Below are positions 17,390 through 25,754 of a DNA stretch of 64,000 nucleotides, in pieces. Origin of the DNA: Ardenticatenaceae bacterium (GTDB lineage Bacteria; Chloroflexota; Anaerolineae; Promineifilales; Promineifilaceae); the NCBI GenBank assembly GCA_020634435.1, contig JACKBS010000011.1:1-64000 (forward strand), in the 5' to 3' direction. The first letter of the stretch is position 1; each line of letters starts with the position of its first letter. Made by a program: the position numbers and the translations under genes. The notes beneath the pieces were generated by a model, which saw only the letters and a list, made by a program, of their open reading frames with translations, was not told where the DNA came from and made no database searches.

Positions 17390-18055
17390 ATGAACAATTG
17401 GCTCGGTCTTATCATCAGTTTTGCGTACATTTTTGGCATTATTGGCGGCGCAGAAGCGCTGCGGCGCTGGCGCGGTTACTCCAGCGGCTTTACCCGCAAA
17501 GTCATCCACATTGGTGTGGGCATGATGAGCTGGGCGCTGCATTATTTGTTCGATACGCCGTGGTTTTTTGTGGTGGCCTGTGTGGCCTTCATGGTGATCA
17601 ACTTTTTAGATTGGCGCTATGGCTTTTTTGCCGCCATGGCCAGCAGCGATCGCTCCAACCTGGGCACCGTGTACTTCCCTTTGGCCGCAGCCATTGTCGC
17701 CGTGATCTTTTGGGAACAACCACCGCTGATGGTAGCCGCGCTGATGCCACTCACCTGGGGTGACGGCATGGCGCCGGTGGTAGGCAAAGCATACGGCCGT
17801 CGCCTTTACGTGGTCCACACCAGCACCCGCTCAGTAGAAGGATCGATGGGCTTTTTTGTGGGTTGCTTGCTTTTTACCTGGCTGGCCTTGTGGGTCGTTG
17901 GCGGCACGCCAGACATCACCCCCAGTGCCGCCCTTCTACCCGCCCTGATCATTACCGTGGCCACCACGTTGGTGGAAGCCGTCTCGATTTGGGGACTGGA
18001 TAACTTGACGATTACGGCCGTTGCCATCTTGATTTTGCAGTTCTGGCCGTTTTAA
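17390..18055 (+). CDS. Phytol/dolichol kinase-like integral membrane protein
   Basis: 221 aa, about six membrane helices. FTRKVIHIGVGM (about 36-47), LTWGDGMAPVVGKAYGRR (about 124-141) and RSVEGSMGFFVG are the signatures of the CTP-dependent polyprenol-kinase family (VTE5, Sec59, Dgk1; related to CdsA). It probably phosphorylates an isoprenoid alcohol or diacylglycerol in the membrane; the lipid is not determinable. No clear ribosome site is present because the start abuts a dispersed repeat. Confidence 0.75.
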   Translation: MNNWLGLIISFAYIFGIIGGAEALRRWRGYSSGFTRKVIHIGVGMMSWALHYLFDTPWFFVVACVAFMVINFLDWRYGFFAAMASSDRSNLGTVYFPLAAAIVAVIFWEQPPLMVAALMPLTWGDGMAPVVGKAYGRRLYVVHTSTRSVEGSMGFFVGCLLFTWLALWVVGGTPDITPSAALLPALIITVATTLVEAVSIWGLDNLTITAVAILILQFWPF

Positions 18056-18058
18056 AAA

Positions 18059-18130
18059 AGTAATTGGGTAACTGAGTAATTGGGTAATTGGCTGGTTAAT
18101 TACCCAATTGCCTAATTACTCAATTACTCT
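18059..18130. repeat. TAATTGGG-family repeat
   Basis: Units of GTAATTGGGTAA and GAGTAATTGGG face inverted units AATTACCCAATTG and ACTCAATTAC, making an imperfect hairpin of about 70 bp between two co-oriented genes. Related copies lie at 27810, 28324, 47290, 48744, 55600 and 57115. Confidence 0.75.
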
Positions 18131-18138
18131 TTGATCTT

Positions 18139-18831
18139 ATGACTGAACCCACACCCATACCCTTTGCCGAAATCCAGGCGATTTTGTTTGATATGGACGG
18201 CACGCTCATCGACACGGATGATCAGGCTGTGTTGAAGTTTGCCCGCTGGTTGCAGCCAATTCTGGGCGAACGGGCGGCGCAATATGTGCGCTGGCTGCTC
18301 ATGCAGGTTGAATCTCCAGCCAATGCCCTCATCACCCTGGCCGATAGATTTCATCTGGACGAGCCGCTAAAGTGGGTCACGCATTGGCGGCTTTCGCGCC
18401 GTAAAGACCCGTTCATCACCCATTTTGAGATTATTCCAGGGGTGTTGGAAATGCTCCACGCCTTGCCTGCGCGGTACCGGTTAGGCATTGTTACCACGCG
18501 CAGTCGCCACCAGATTGAAGGCTTCCTGGTCCAATTCCCCGATATTGCCGCCCGCTTTGAAGTAACCTGTGGTTCACAAGACACGCGCCGTCTTAAGCCG
18601 CACCCTTCGCCGGTTCAAGAAGCGGCGAGGCGGCTCAATCTGCCCGTTGCGGCTTGTGTGATGGTGGGCGACACTTCGGTGGACATGCATTCAGCGCGGC
18701 GAGCGGGGGCGTGGCGCATTGGCGTGCTGTGCGGCTTTGGCCGCGAGCGCGAGCTGCGCCACGCGGGGGCAAACCTCATCCTCCCCAGTACGGCCGATTT
18801 GGCCACCTATCTCCAAAAACTCAACAGCTAA
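18139..18831 (+). CDS. HAD-superfamily hydrolase
   Basis: 230 aa. Motif I ILFDMDGTLIDTD (nucleophile Asp near residue 19), motif II IVTTRS, motif III Lys in RRLKPHPSP, and motif IV MVGDTSVDMHSARRAG. A helical cap lies between motifs I and II, so this is a subclass I phosphatase of the phosphoglycolate-phosphatase type. The substrate cannot be read from sequence. The stop overlaps the 3' end of the convergent methyltransferase gene by 4 bp. Confidence 0.88.
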   Translation: MTEPTPIPFAEIQAILFDMDGTLIDTDDQAVLKFARWLQPILGERAAQYVRWLLMQVESPANALITLADRFHLDEPLKWVTHWRLSRRKDPFITHFEIIPGVLEMLHALPARYRLGIVTTRSRHQIEGFLVQFPDIAARFEVTCGSQDTRRLKPHPSPVQEAARRLNLPVAACVMVGDTSVDMHSARRAGAWRIGVLCGFGRERELRHAGANLILPSTADLATYLQKLNS

Positions 18832-19514
18832 AGCGTGTTTTCTGGCGCAGCGTGGATGTACAGGCCAATGTTTTGCCCGCGAAAGTTAAGGCGAAACGGC
18901 TCGACGATGAGGTTTTTGGCCAGAGCGTACTCTACCAGACAGCTAATCCAGTGCTGGCCGGGGGCAGGCAGCAGCGGCTCTTGAATGATGCAGCACGGCA
19001 GTAGAATCACTTCTTTCTGCTCCGCTGCCGCCACGTCAATGAGCTGCACGTTGCAGCCGTGGGCATGCATGGACACCAGCAGATCAAACTTTTCTGCCAT
19101 TTCCGGGGCAAATGGTTGGGTGATGTGGGGTACGGTTTCCGCTGCACCAATTTTGACGCGCCGGTTGAGGGTCAGGTCTTTGTATTTGTCGGGTAAGGTC
19201 TGCGCCACCGGGTCGATGACGGTGGACTGCCAGCCACTTTGTTGCAGCAGGTAAGCCAGCAGCCCTTTGCCACCCCCCACGTCGGCCACGCGGCCTGGCG
19301 GCAGGCGGTGCAAAATCCACTCGTGCATCAGCTGAAAGCGAAACTTTTTCATCTTGGGCAGGCCGCCAGACGAGGCGAGTGCATCCAGGCCGGGCAAGTT
19401 GGCCAGCGCTTGCTCGGGGATGGGGGCGTCATGATCGGCTGGTGGGCTTTGCACCTGCTCGGTAAGCGCCTGGAAAAGCTGGGCTTTTTCGCGCTTGTGT
19501 TTACGTTTGGTCAT
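18828..19514 (-). CDS. SAM-dependent methyltransferase
   Basis: 228 aa. A class I methyltransferase core starts at about residue 70: motif I VADVGGGKGLLAYLLQQSG, then STVIDP (acidic motif II region) and KFDLLVSMHAHGCN near motif IV. Downstream cysteines (ILLPCCIIQEPLLPAPGQHW) are unusual. The basic N-terminus (MTKRKHKREKAQ) suggests contact with nucleic acid. The target is unknown. It is convergent with the HAD gene and upstream of the SpoU gene on the same strand, 101 bp away across a dispersed repeat. Confidence 0.78.
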   Translation of the reverse strand: MTKRKHKREKAQLFQALTEQVQSPPADHDAPIPEQALANLPGLDALASSGGLPKMKKFRFQLMHEWILHRLPPGRVADVGGGKGLLAYLLQQSGWQSTVIDPVAQTLPDKYKDLTLNRRVKIGAAETVPHITQPFAPEMAEKFDLLVSMHAHGCNVQLIDVAAAEQKEVILLPCCIIQEPLLPAPGQHWISCLVEYALAKNLIVEPFRLNFRGQNIGLYIHAAPENTL

Positions 19515-19615
19515 CGTTATTTTTCACCGCAAAGACTACAGAGAGCGCAAAGTTTTCCCCGAATCCCTCTGTGAAACTCTGCATCTTCTCTGTGCAGCTC
19601 TGTGTCACTTTACTG
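19515..19615. repeat. CACCGCAAAGAC / CTCTGTG-type dispersed repeat
   Basis: The words TCACCGCAAAGACTACAGAG and CCTCTGTGAAACTCTGC followed by TGTGCAGCTCTGTGTC fill the gap. They belong to the CAGAG/GCGGAGG family seen at 43415, 48115, 49805 and 61590. Confidence 0.55.
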
Positions 19616-20146
19616 CTAACCTCTTTCGGTTTGGTGCAGAATGTGGTAGAGCACGATGCTAAAGGCGACGTGCACGTTGAGAGATTGGCCTTTGCCGTAC
19701 ATGGGCAGGAAAACGGCCGCATCACACCCAGCCAACGTGGCTTTGGTCACGCCGTGGTCTTCGTGGCCCACCACCAGAGCGGTTTTTTGTGGGTAGGTGA
19801 AGGTGTGGTAGGGAACGGCCGTATCCGTCAATTCCACCGCCACCACCGTATAACCTTCTTGTTTGAGCTGGGCAACGGCCGTTACGGAATCCTTCTCATA
19901 GCGCCAGGGGATGCGTAGGCTCTTAAAACGGCCAACCTTGTCGATGGTCGGGTTGGGCGGCGTGGGGGTGATGCCTGTTAGCACCAGCTCCGTCAGGTTG
20001 GCCCCGTCGGCCACGCGGAAGATGGAGCCAACGTTGGCCGGATATTCAACGCTTTGCAGCAGCCCCACAATATCAAAATCCGGCTGGTTCTGCCGCCGGT
20101 AATCGCGCAAAAAGCGCTTCAAATCTGTGCCGATGAGTGGTTTCAT
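19616..20146 (-). CDS. SpoU/TrmH-family RNA 2'-O-methyltransferase
   Basis: 176 aa from the ATG at 20146 (MKPLIGTDLKRFLRDYRR). SPOUT motifs are clear: NVGSIFRVADGAN (motif 1), ALVVGHEDHGV (motif 2) and LPMYGKGQSLNVHVAFSIVLYH (motif 3, knot). Such enzymes methylate ribose 2'-OH in tRNA or rRNA; the specific site is not determinable. An upstream in-frame codon would add 12 residues without support. Four ACGGCCGT-type sites lie in or near this short gene. Confidence 0.88.
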   Translation of the reverse strand: MKPLIGTDLKRFLRDYRRQNQPDFDIVGLLQSVEYPANVGSIFRVADGANLTELVLTGITPTPPNPTIDKVGRFKSLRIPWRYEKDSVTAVAQLKQEGYTVVAVELTDTAVPYHTFTYPQKTALVVGHEDHGVTKATLAGCDAAVFLPMYGKGQSLNVHVAFSIVLYHILHQTERG

Positions 20147-20201
20147 AGGGCGAACTGTACCCCGGCTGTGGCAAAACAACAACTGGATTTGGAACGGCCG
20201 T

Positions 20202-20207
20202 TATAAT
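20202..20207 (+). promoter_or_regulatory. Consensus TATAAT -10 box overlapping an ACGGCCGT copy
   Basis: GAACGGCCGTTATAATGG: the end of the octamer runs directly into a perfect TATAAT, 51 bp before the binding-protein ATG. No convincing -35 is seen at the normal spacing. Confidence 0.4.
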
Positions 20208-20258
20208 GGTTGTCGTGGTGTCAACAAAGGTTAACGATAGTCGTTTGGGAGAAGGGTG

Positions 20259-22217
20259 ATGAAAGGATTAAGAACACGTTGGTTCAATTGTTTGCATTTG
20301 GTATTGGCGGTTGCCTGCGCTGAGCTGCCAGCCGATGAGGAAGTTACTCGCGGCGTTGTGGTGGTGGAAACGGCCGTACCGCAAGAAGGTACCCCCGTCG
20401 TTTTGCAAGATTTGTTTCTGCGGGCGACGGAAGAGGTGGTGACGGAGGTTGTCGAGGTGACGCCTGAAGCCGTACCTGGGACACCCGCACCGCCTGAACT
20501 GGAATCCAAAGAGCTGATTGTCTGCCAGGCGGCCGAGCCGGATTCGCTTTTTTTGTACAGTAGCTACATGCTGGATAAAGAAAATCTTCATCACGCCATC
20601 TATGAGAACCTCGTGACGCAACTGAATTACGGCTACCAGGCGCAGGGTATCGAAAAGCTGCCCAGCCTGGCGGATGGTGACGCCGTGCTGCAAACCGTCA
20701 CCGTGCAGGCGGGCGACACGGTACTGTCCGCCGATGGTGAAGTGGTGACGCTGGTCGAGGGTGTAGACGTGCTCAACGCCGCCGGGGAGCGCGTGATATT
20801 TGACGGCACGCCGCTGCAAATGGGCCAGCTGGTGGTGGACTTCACGCTCAAGCCGATGGTGTGGTCGGACGGCATGCCGGTAAGCGCGGCCGATTCCGTG
20901 TTTAGCTTTGAGGTGAATCGGGCGTTGGCCTCGCCAACCGTGGATACCTACCGCACGGAACGCACCGCCAGCTACGAGGCTACCGGCGATCTGTCGTTAC
21001 GCTGGACGGGGTTGCCCGGCTGGCTGGATCGCACCTACTTTTTGAACGTCTGGACGCCATTGCCAGAACACCAGTTGGGTGAGGTTGACGTTAATTTGCT
21101 GCCCGAACTGCCTGAAGCGGCAAGACGGCCGTTAAGCTCCGGTCCGTTTGTTGTTACTGAATGGCTGCCAGGAGACATGATTCAGCTGTCTGCCAATCCC
21201 TACTACTACAAGGCAGCTGAAGGATTGCCAAAACTAAATTACCTGACTTTTCAGTATTATCCGGATGTTGATGGGATTATTGGACCTTTGCTTTCCGGAC
21301 CCTGCCATATGATCGCCCAAAGTGCATTAGATCCAGGCCAACTCCCATTCTTAACCGAGGCGAATGCTGCGGGCCTTTTACAGACCCATATTCAGTCAGG
21401 GGTGATATTTGAGCATTTGACGTTTGGCGTCGATTCGTCGGGCGATTATGGCGATGGCAACGGCCGTCCCGATTGGTTCCAGGATGTGCGGGTGCGGCAG
21501 GCGCTGGCGCTGTGTACTGACCGGCAGAGCCTTATGGAGCAAACGATGTATGGCCAGTCTGAAGTGTGGAATAGCTATGCCTCGCCTGACCATTGGCTGC
21601 GCCCGGCAGATACGGCCGTATGGCCCTATGATGTGGCCGCGGCCAACGCCTTGCTGGATGAGGTAGGCTACCTGGACAGCGATGGCGATGGGATTCGCGA
21701 AGACCCGGCCACCGGCAAACCGTTTGCCATCGAGCTGATGACCACCTTGGGTGGAGAACTGCGGCAGGCGATGACGGCCGTTATCGCCGAAAACTGGTTC
21801 GACTGCGGGATCGCGGTAGACCGGGTCGATCTACCTGCTGACCAGTTTTTTGCTGACGATGGCCCGCTGTTTGGTCGTCAATTTGACGTAGCGCTGTTTG
21901 CCTGGCTCAGCAGTACGGAACCGCCCTGTCAAAACTGGATGTCTACCGAGATTGGCAACTTAAATGCAACGGGCTGGTCGAATGAGGCGTTTGATGCGGC
22001 CTGCCAGCAGGCACAGCGGGCGTTTTGGGGATCGCCGGAGTATGTGGCGGCTCATCAAGCTGCCTGGCGCATCTTTGCCGAGGAACTGCCTTCGCTGCCG
22101 CTGTTTCCCCGCATCAAGCTGGCCGTGGCCCGGCCTGAAGTGCTTAACTTTGCGCCAGATACCACGCAAAATTCGGAGCTGTGGAATCTGTTTGAGATTG
22201 ATCTAGTAGGGCAATAG
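20259..22217 (+). CDS. Peptide/solute ABC transporter substrate-binding protein (SBP family 5)
   Basis: 652 aa from the ATG at 20259, with GGGAGAAGGG just upstream. A short signal peptide (about residues 1-20, ending LVLAVACAEL) makes a lipoprotein plausible, although the lipobox is imperfect. An acidic linker precedes the SBP_bac_5 fold: LKPMVWSDGMPVSAADSVFSFEV, GPFVVTEWLPGDMIQLSANPYY, VRQALALCTDRQSLM and the C-terminal AELPSLPLFPR-type block. It binds oligopeptides or similar solutes outside the membrane. No permease or ATPase genes are adjacent, so it is an orphan binding protein here. Confidence 0.85.
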   Translation: MKGLRTRWFNCLHLVLAVACAELPADEEVTRGVVVVETAVPQEGTPVVLQDLFLRATEEVVTEVVEVTPEAVPGTPAPPELESKELIVCQAAEPDSLFLYSSYMLDKENLHHAIYENLVTQLNYGYQAQGIEKLPSLADGDAVLQTVTVQAGDTVLSADGEVVTLVEGVDVLNAAGERVIFDGTPLQMGQLVVDFTLKPMVWSDGMPVSAADSVFSFEVNRALASPTVDTYRTERTASYEATGDLSLRWTGLPGWLDRTYFLNVWTPLPEHQLGEVDVNLLPELPEAARRPLSSGPFVVTEWLPGDMIQLSANPYYYKAAEGLPKLNYLTFQYYPDVDGIIGPLLSGPCHMIAQSALDPGQLPFLTEANAAGLLQTHIQSGVIFEHLTFGVDSSGDYGDGNGRPDWFQDVRVRQALALCTDRQSLMEQTMYGQSEVWNSYASPDHWLRPADTAVWPYDVAAANALLDEVGYLDSDGDGIREDPATGKPFAIELMTTLGGELRQAMTAVIAENWFDCGIAVDRVDLPADQFFADDGPLFGRQFDVALFAWLSSTEPPCQNWMSTEIGNLNATGWSNEAFDAACQQAQRAFWGSPEYVAAHQAAWRIFAEELPSLPLFPRIKLAVARPEVLNFAPDTTQNSELWNLFEIDLVGQ

Positions 22218-22223
22218 CGCGCT

Positions 22224-22257
22224 GCTGTAGGGCCATAGCATGCTATGGCCCTACAGC
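22224..22257. repeat. Perfect 34-bp GTAGGG palindrome at the end of rnhB
   Basis: Bases 22224-22240 (GCTGTAGGGCCATAGCA) are exactly complementary to 22241-22257. It separates the convergent binding-protein and rnhB genes and contains the rnhB TAG stop (22251-22253). It may also serve as a transcription terminator. Confidence 0.85.
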
Positions 22258-22874
22258 AACGGTGGGCGAATAGGGGCGAAGGAGTGGCGGTGTTCCGGGC
22301 AGGGGCCAAATTGGGCAATCGCGGCGCGGTGGAACTCGGTGCCGTATCCTTTGTGTTGGGCAAAGCCATAGTTGGGGTAGTGTCGGTCCATTTCCACCAT
22401 AAGTCGGTCGCGGGTGACTTTGGCCAGGATGGAGGCCGCAGCAATGCTGAGGCTTTGGCTGTCGCCGCGCACGATTGATTTTTGGGGGATGTTGAGCTGG
22501 GGCAGGCGGATACGGCCGTCTATCAACAAAAATTGAGGTGTGAGAGTGAGTTGGGTTACGGCCGTTCCCATCGCCAAGCGGTTGGCTGGCAAAATACCAA
22601 TCTCATCAATCACCGAGGCGGGCTGCTGGCCGATGCCGTAGGCCAGGGCGTGCTGGCAAATCAGATCGAAGAGGCTGTCACGCCTTTTGGCGGTGAGCTG
22701 TTTGGAATCATTCACGCCGTCGAGCAGCGTTTCGATTTGATCGTTTAGGGGCAAAATCACGGCGGCGGCCACGACTGGCCCGGCCAGTGCGCCGCGTCCG
22801 GCTTCGTCAATACCGGCGATGAGGGTGAAGGAGTGTTGTTGGGAAACGGCCGTTTCCAGTGTAAGATCAGCCAT
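22251..22874 (-). CDS. rnhB: Ribonuclease HII
   Basis: 207 aa. The catalytic carboxylates appear in IAGIDEAGRGALAGPVV (Asp/Glu near 20), LIDGRIRLP and the later conserved block SLSIAAASILAKVTRDRLM; HYPNYGFAQHKGYGT is the typical RNase HII C-terminal motif. The enzyme cuts RNA in RNA-DNA hybrids, including single ribonucleotides. The last codon and the stop are formed by the 34-bp palindrome. Confidence 0.95.
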   Translation of the reverse strand: MADLTLETAVSQQHSFTLIAGIDEAGRGALAGPVVAAAVILPLNDQIETLLDGVNDSKQLTAKRRDSLFDLICQHALAYGIGQQPASVIDEIGILPANRLAMGTAVTQLTLTPQFLLIDGRIRLPQLNIPQKSIVRGDSQSLSIAAASILAKVTRDRLMVEMDRHYPNYGFAQHKGYGTEFHRAAIAQFGPCPEHRHSFAPIRPPLL

Positions 22875-22884
22875 TTTTACGAGG

Positions 22885-22938
22885 GGAGATTGGAGATTTG
22901 AGATTGGAGATTGCCTTAATCTCTAATCTCCGGTCTCC
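22885..22938. repeat. GGAGATTAGAGATT-family repeat between rnhB and a glycosyltransferase gene
   Basis: GGAGATTGGAGATTTGAGATTGGAGA faces TCTAATCTCCGGTCTCC. This is the intergenic form of the element that elsewhere is in frame inside genes. Its right end touches the TAG stop of the glycosyltransferase gene. Confidence 0.75.
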
Positions 22939-23717
22939 TATTTTGCGGAGGGATGTGGCTTTGCGGCGGCTTGCCGCTTTTCTTGTCGGGCATAGACACC
23001 GCTCAGCAGGTTCCAGCGGATTTTCACCGCTTCCCAAAAAGTGCCAAGGTAACCCGCCAGGGTCACATGTGTGCCTTCCGCATCGTGCCAGTTGGCGGCG
23101 ATGACGTAGATTTTGTAGCCAAAGCGGCGGGCCAGGGCCAGCGCTTCCATGTCGAAGCCCCAGCGGTTGATTTGGGAGATGGCGAAAATCTGTTCAGCAG
23201 CGGTGGCGCGGAATGCTTTGAAGCCGCACTGCGTATCCCAAATGCCGGGCACGGCCATGACTTGAATAAACAGATTGCCGGAATTGCCCAACACCCGCTT
23301 GAGGAATGGTTGGGGACGGGCCTGCACCGCGCCCTGCGCGTCCTTGCCGTCTCGTGAGCAGATGACCACGCTAGCACCCTGATCAAAGATCGGCTTCATC
23401 TGGTCAAAATGGCTCATGTCGGTGGAGTTGTCGGCGTCGGTGAAGAGGCGAATTTCGCCGCGCGCGGCCAGCATTCCCTGGCGCACGGTGTACCCTTTGC
23501 CCATGTTTTCCTTGCGGTCAATCCAGCGGAAATTTTGCTTGCCCTGAGCAAATTGCTCCACGACGCCAGCCGTGTTGTCCGTGACGCCATCGAGCACGAT
23601 GAGCAGTTCCCAGGTGTACGGTTGGGCGGTGAGGTAGCTGTAAACGGCCGTTAGCGTCTGGCCGATGCGCTTTTCCTCATTGTAGGCAGGGATAATCACG
23701 GATAAGTACGGTTTCAT
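22938..23717 (-). CDS. Family 2 glycosyltransferase (dolichyl-phosphate glucosyltransferase-like)
   Basis: 259 aa from the ATG at 23717, preceded by GGAAGAG. The GT-A nucleotide-binding start is LSVIIPAYNEEKRIGQTL; LIVLDGVTDNT and LFTDADNSTDM (DXD-like) follow, then DTQCGFKAF and RWGFDMEALALARRFG. These are the features of the ALG5/DPM1-like branch that transfers sugar to a polyprenyl phosphate on the cytoplasmic face. The acceptor is inferred. It is transcribed with the next glycosyltransferase gene 37 bp upstream. Confidence 0.85.
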   Translation of the reverse strand: MKPYLSVIIPAYNEEKRIGQTLTAVYSYLTAQPYTWELLIVLDGVTDNTAGVVEQFAQGKQNFRWIDRKENMGKGYTVRQGMLAARGEIRLFTDADNSTDMSHFDQMKPIFDQGASVVICSRDGKDAQGAVQARPQPFLKRVLGNSGNLFIQVMAVPGIWDTQCGFKAFRATAAEQIFAISQINRWGFDMEALALARRFGYKIYVIAANWHDAEGTHVTLAGYLGTFWEAVKIRWNLLSGVYARQEKRQAAAKPHPSAK

Positions 23718-23754
23718 GGGCTCTTCCTGTTCCTTCATCATCAGGGGGGCAATG

Positions 23755-24720
23755 TTACCCGCCAGCAGGGGTCTCGTCAACCGGGGTGAGAACGGCCGTC
23801 AGGGAATCGTCGTCTATCCGTCGGAGAGCCTGAATTTGGCGACGTTTGGGCCACATTTTGAGAAGGCCCCACAGCCCGGCAAGCTGGCCACGCAGGCGGG
23901 CGCGGGCTGCTTCACCACGCCAGGCGCGCAGCGCATCGCGGGTAATGTTTAGCTGAGCGCGTAAGATTTTACGCCAGTGGCGGCGCAGCAGGGTAGAGGG
24001 GTAATTTTTCCAGATGAGGTAGAGGAAATTACGGCCGTCGTAATAGCTGCCCGTAACCGATCCTCCCGTCGCTTTGAGTTTGTGGTAGACAACGGCCGTG
24101 GGCACGTACAGCACTTGCCAGCCCGCCAGATTGGCCCGCCAGCCCACATCCACATCCTCACAGCTAAAGAAAAAATCGTCGTCGAGGAAGCCGATTTGCT
24201 CCAGCATCGTGCGCCGGTAGGCGGAGGAACCGCCGCAGGCGCTAAACACCGGCTCGATTTGCTCAAATTGCCCCTCATCCTTTTGCCAGACGCCGCGATT
24301 GCCGGGGATGCCATCCACGCGGTAAAAATCTCCGGCGGTGTGGAAGGTATCCCGCTGGTCAAACAGCAGCATTTTGCTGGCGACGCTGCCCACCTGCGGA
24401 TTTTGCTCAAACGCCCGCCAAACTTCGCGTAGCCAGTTTGATTCAACTTCGGTGTCGTTGTTCAGCAAGATGACAATTTGGCCCGTAGACGCTTCCCAGC
24501 CCGCGTTGCACGCGCCAGTAAAGCCAAAATTACGCCCCAGCTCAAGGATTTGTACCTCGGGGAACTGCTCGTGCACGTATGCCTGGGTGCCGTCGCTAGA
24601 GCCATTGTCTACCAGCAGCACCTCGAAGTCGGTGAACGTTTGCCGCCGCAGCGAACCGAGGCAGTCATCGAGCAAATGTTTGCCGTTGAGGTGGGGGATG
24701 ATAATGGATATTTTTGTCAT
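23755..24720 (-). CDS. Family 2 glycosyltransferase (rhamnosyltransferase/WbbL-like)
   Basis: 321 aa from the ATG at 24720 (MTKISIIIPHLNGKHLL). GT-A features: VLLVDNGSSDGTQAYV, NFGFTGACNAGW, ILLNNDTEVESNWL (DXD equivalent) and FFFSCEDVDVGWRANLAGW. The NNDTE/SCEDVDxGWR pattern is that of rhamnosyl- and related cell-surface polysaccharide transferases. The C-terminal third is basic and probably membrane-associated. RfbD (dTDP-rhamnose synthesis) is 4 kb away on the same strand, consistent with a dTDP-sugar donor but not proof. Confidence 0.85.
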   Translation of the reverse strand: MTKISIIIPHLNGKHLLDDCLGSLRRQTFTDFEVLLVDNGSSDGTQAYVHEQFPEVQILELGRNFGFTGACNAGWEASTGQIVILLNNDTEVESNWLREVWRAFEQNPQVGSVASKMLLFDQRDTFHTAGDFYRVDGIPGNRGVWQKDEGQFEQIEPVFSACGGSSAYRRTMLEQIGFLDDDFFFSCEDVDVGWRANLAGWQVLYVPTAVVYHKLKATGGSVTGSYYDGRNFLYLIWKNYPSTLLRRHWRKILRAQLNITRDALRAWRGEAARARLRGQLAGLWGLLKMWPKRRQIQALRRIDDDSLTAVLTPVDETPAGG

Positions 24721-24770
24721 TGGGGGGATTTTATGGGGAACGGCCGTTTGAAACAAAAAGAAATGTCCTG

Positions 24771-24840
24771 TAGGGGCGAGGCAAGTGGCTAACGCCCCTG
24801 CATTTAACCAACATCTCCCACCACCTGCCTCGCCCCCTTG
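24771..24840. repeat. GTAGGGGCGAGGC-family palindromic element
   Basis: GTAGGGGCGAGGCAAGTGG faces CCACCTGCCTCGCCCCC. It shares ends with the two copies that flank the REP transposase. Confidence 0.6.
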
Positions 24841-24906
24841 GGTATGTGACCACGCCTTTGCCTTTTACAAATGTCTTGCCCTCTTAGTTTTCGACAGCCC
24901 CAGTTC

Positions 24907-25002
24907 ATGCCAAGATGATGGTTGGTATGTCGGGGGGCGAGGCGGTTGGAGGGGATGTTGTGTTGGTGTTTTACAGATCGAGGCCAACCGCCTCGCCCCT
25001 AC
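24907..25002 (+). repeat. REP-like element, left copy flanking the RAYT gene
   Basis: A 96-bp unit from ATGCCAAGATG to CGCCCCTACG; its stem is GGCGAGGCGGTTGG / CCAACCGCCTCGCC. It is a direct repeat of 25658-25754 with scattered mismatches. It ends 25 bp before the transposase ATG. Confidence 0.85.
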
Positions 25003-25026
25003 GGGAGGTTTTGATAAAATTTGGTC

Positions 25027-25569
25027 ATGTCGCGTCAATTTAATCCACAAAAACATCACCGACGTTCGATCCGGCTGCAAAATTGGGATTACGCCAGTGC
25101 CGGTCTCTATTTTGTGACGATTTGCACCCATAACCGCCAAACCCTATTTGCTGATCCGCAATTGCACGAAATCGCTACAATGGCCTGGAACTACATTCCA
25201 GAGCAAGATCATGCCAGGCATGTGGTTCTGGATGAGTCAATTTTGATGTGGGATCATCAGCATGGCCTCATTGGGCTGACAACACCGGAAGGGACTGCGC
25301 ATGGTTTTACAACGTTGCAACCCGGTTCGGTGGGAGCGATTGTTGGCAATTACAAAATGTTGGTGACTAAGCGGGTGAAGGCGATGCTGAAAGTAAGCGA
25401 CACCGATTTCAAGGTGTGGCAACGGGGGTATCACGAACGGATTATCCGCAGCGCGCGAGAGTTAGAAAATGTACGCCGTTATATCCGGGAAAACCCCATC
25501 CGCTATGCCCGCAATCAAGACAATTTGGATCGTTTGTTCACCCAAATGACATACATCGACACCAAATGA
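25027..25569 (+). CDS. REP-associated tyrosine transposase (RAYT, Y1 HUH family)
   Basis: 180 aa. N-terminal NPQKHHRRSIRLQNWDYASAGLYFVTICTHNRQTLF is the typical RAYT/IS200-like opening. The HUH pair is DHQHGLI near residue 78, and the catalytic Tyr candidate is in VRRYIRENPIRY near 150. RAYTs nick and join single-stranded REP hairpins and are usually domesticated in one copy. It lies between two direct copies of a hairpin element, a REPtron-like arrangement. No ACGGCCGT lies in the coding part. The ATG at 25027 fits the family; a TTG six bases upstream is closer to the GGGAGG site. Confidence 0.88.
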   Translation: MSRQFNPQKHHRRSIRLQNWDYASAGLYFVTICTHNRQTLFADPQLHEIATMAWNYIPEQDHARHVVLDESILMWDHQHGLIGLTTPEGTAHGFTTLQPGSVGAIVGNYKMLVTKRVKAMLKVSDTDFKVWQRGYHERIIRSARELENVRRYIRENPIRYARNQDNLDRLFTQMTYIDTK

Positions 25570-25657
25570 ATACGGCCGTGGGTAAGTGTTCAGCCCTCCT
25601 TGCATTTCACCAACCCCATCCCCGACTGCCACACTGGAATTGAGGTTACGGCCGTTT

Positions 25658-25754
25658 ATGCCAAAATGGTGGTTGTTCTGCCGGGAGGCGAGGCGGTTGG
25701 AGGGGGTGTTGTGCTGGTGTTTTTAAGATCGAGGTCAACCGCCTCGCCCCTACG
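25658..25754 (+). repeat. REP-like element, right copy flanking the RAYT gene
   Basis: Direct repeat of the left copy: ATGCCAAAATGG ... GGCGAGGCGGTTGGAGG ... AGATCGAGGTCAACCGCC ... CCCCTACG. Its last bases provide the TAG stop (25750-25752) of the minus-strand oligopeptidase gene. Confidence 0.85.
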
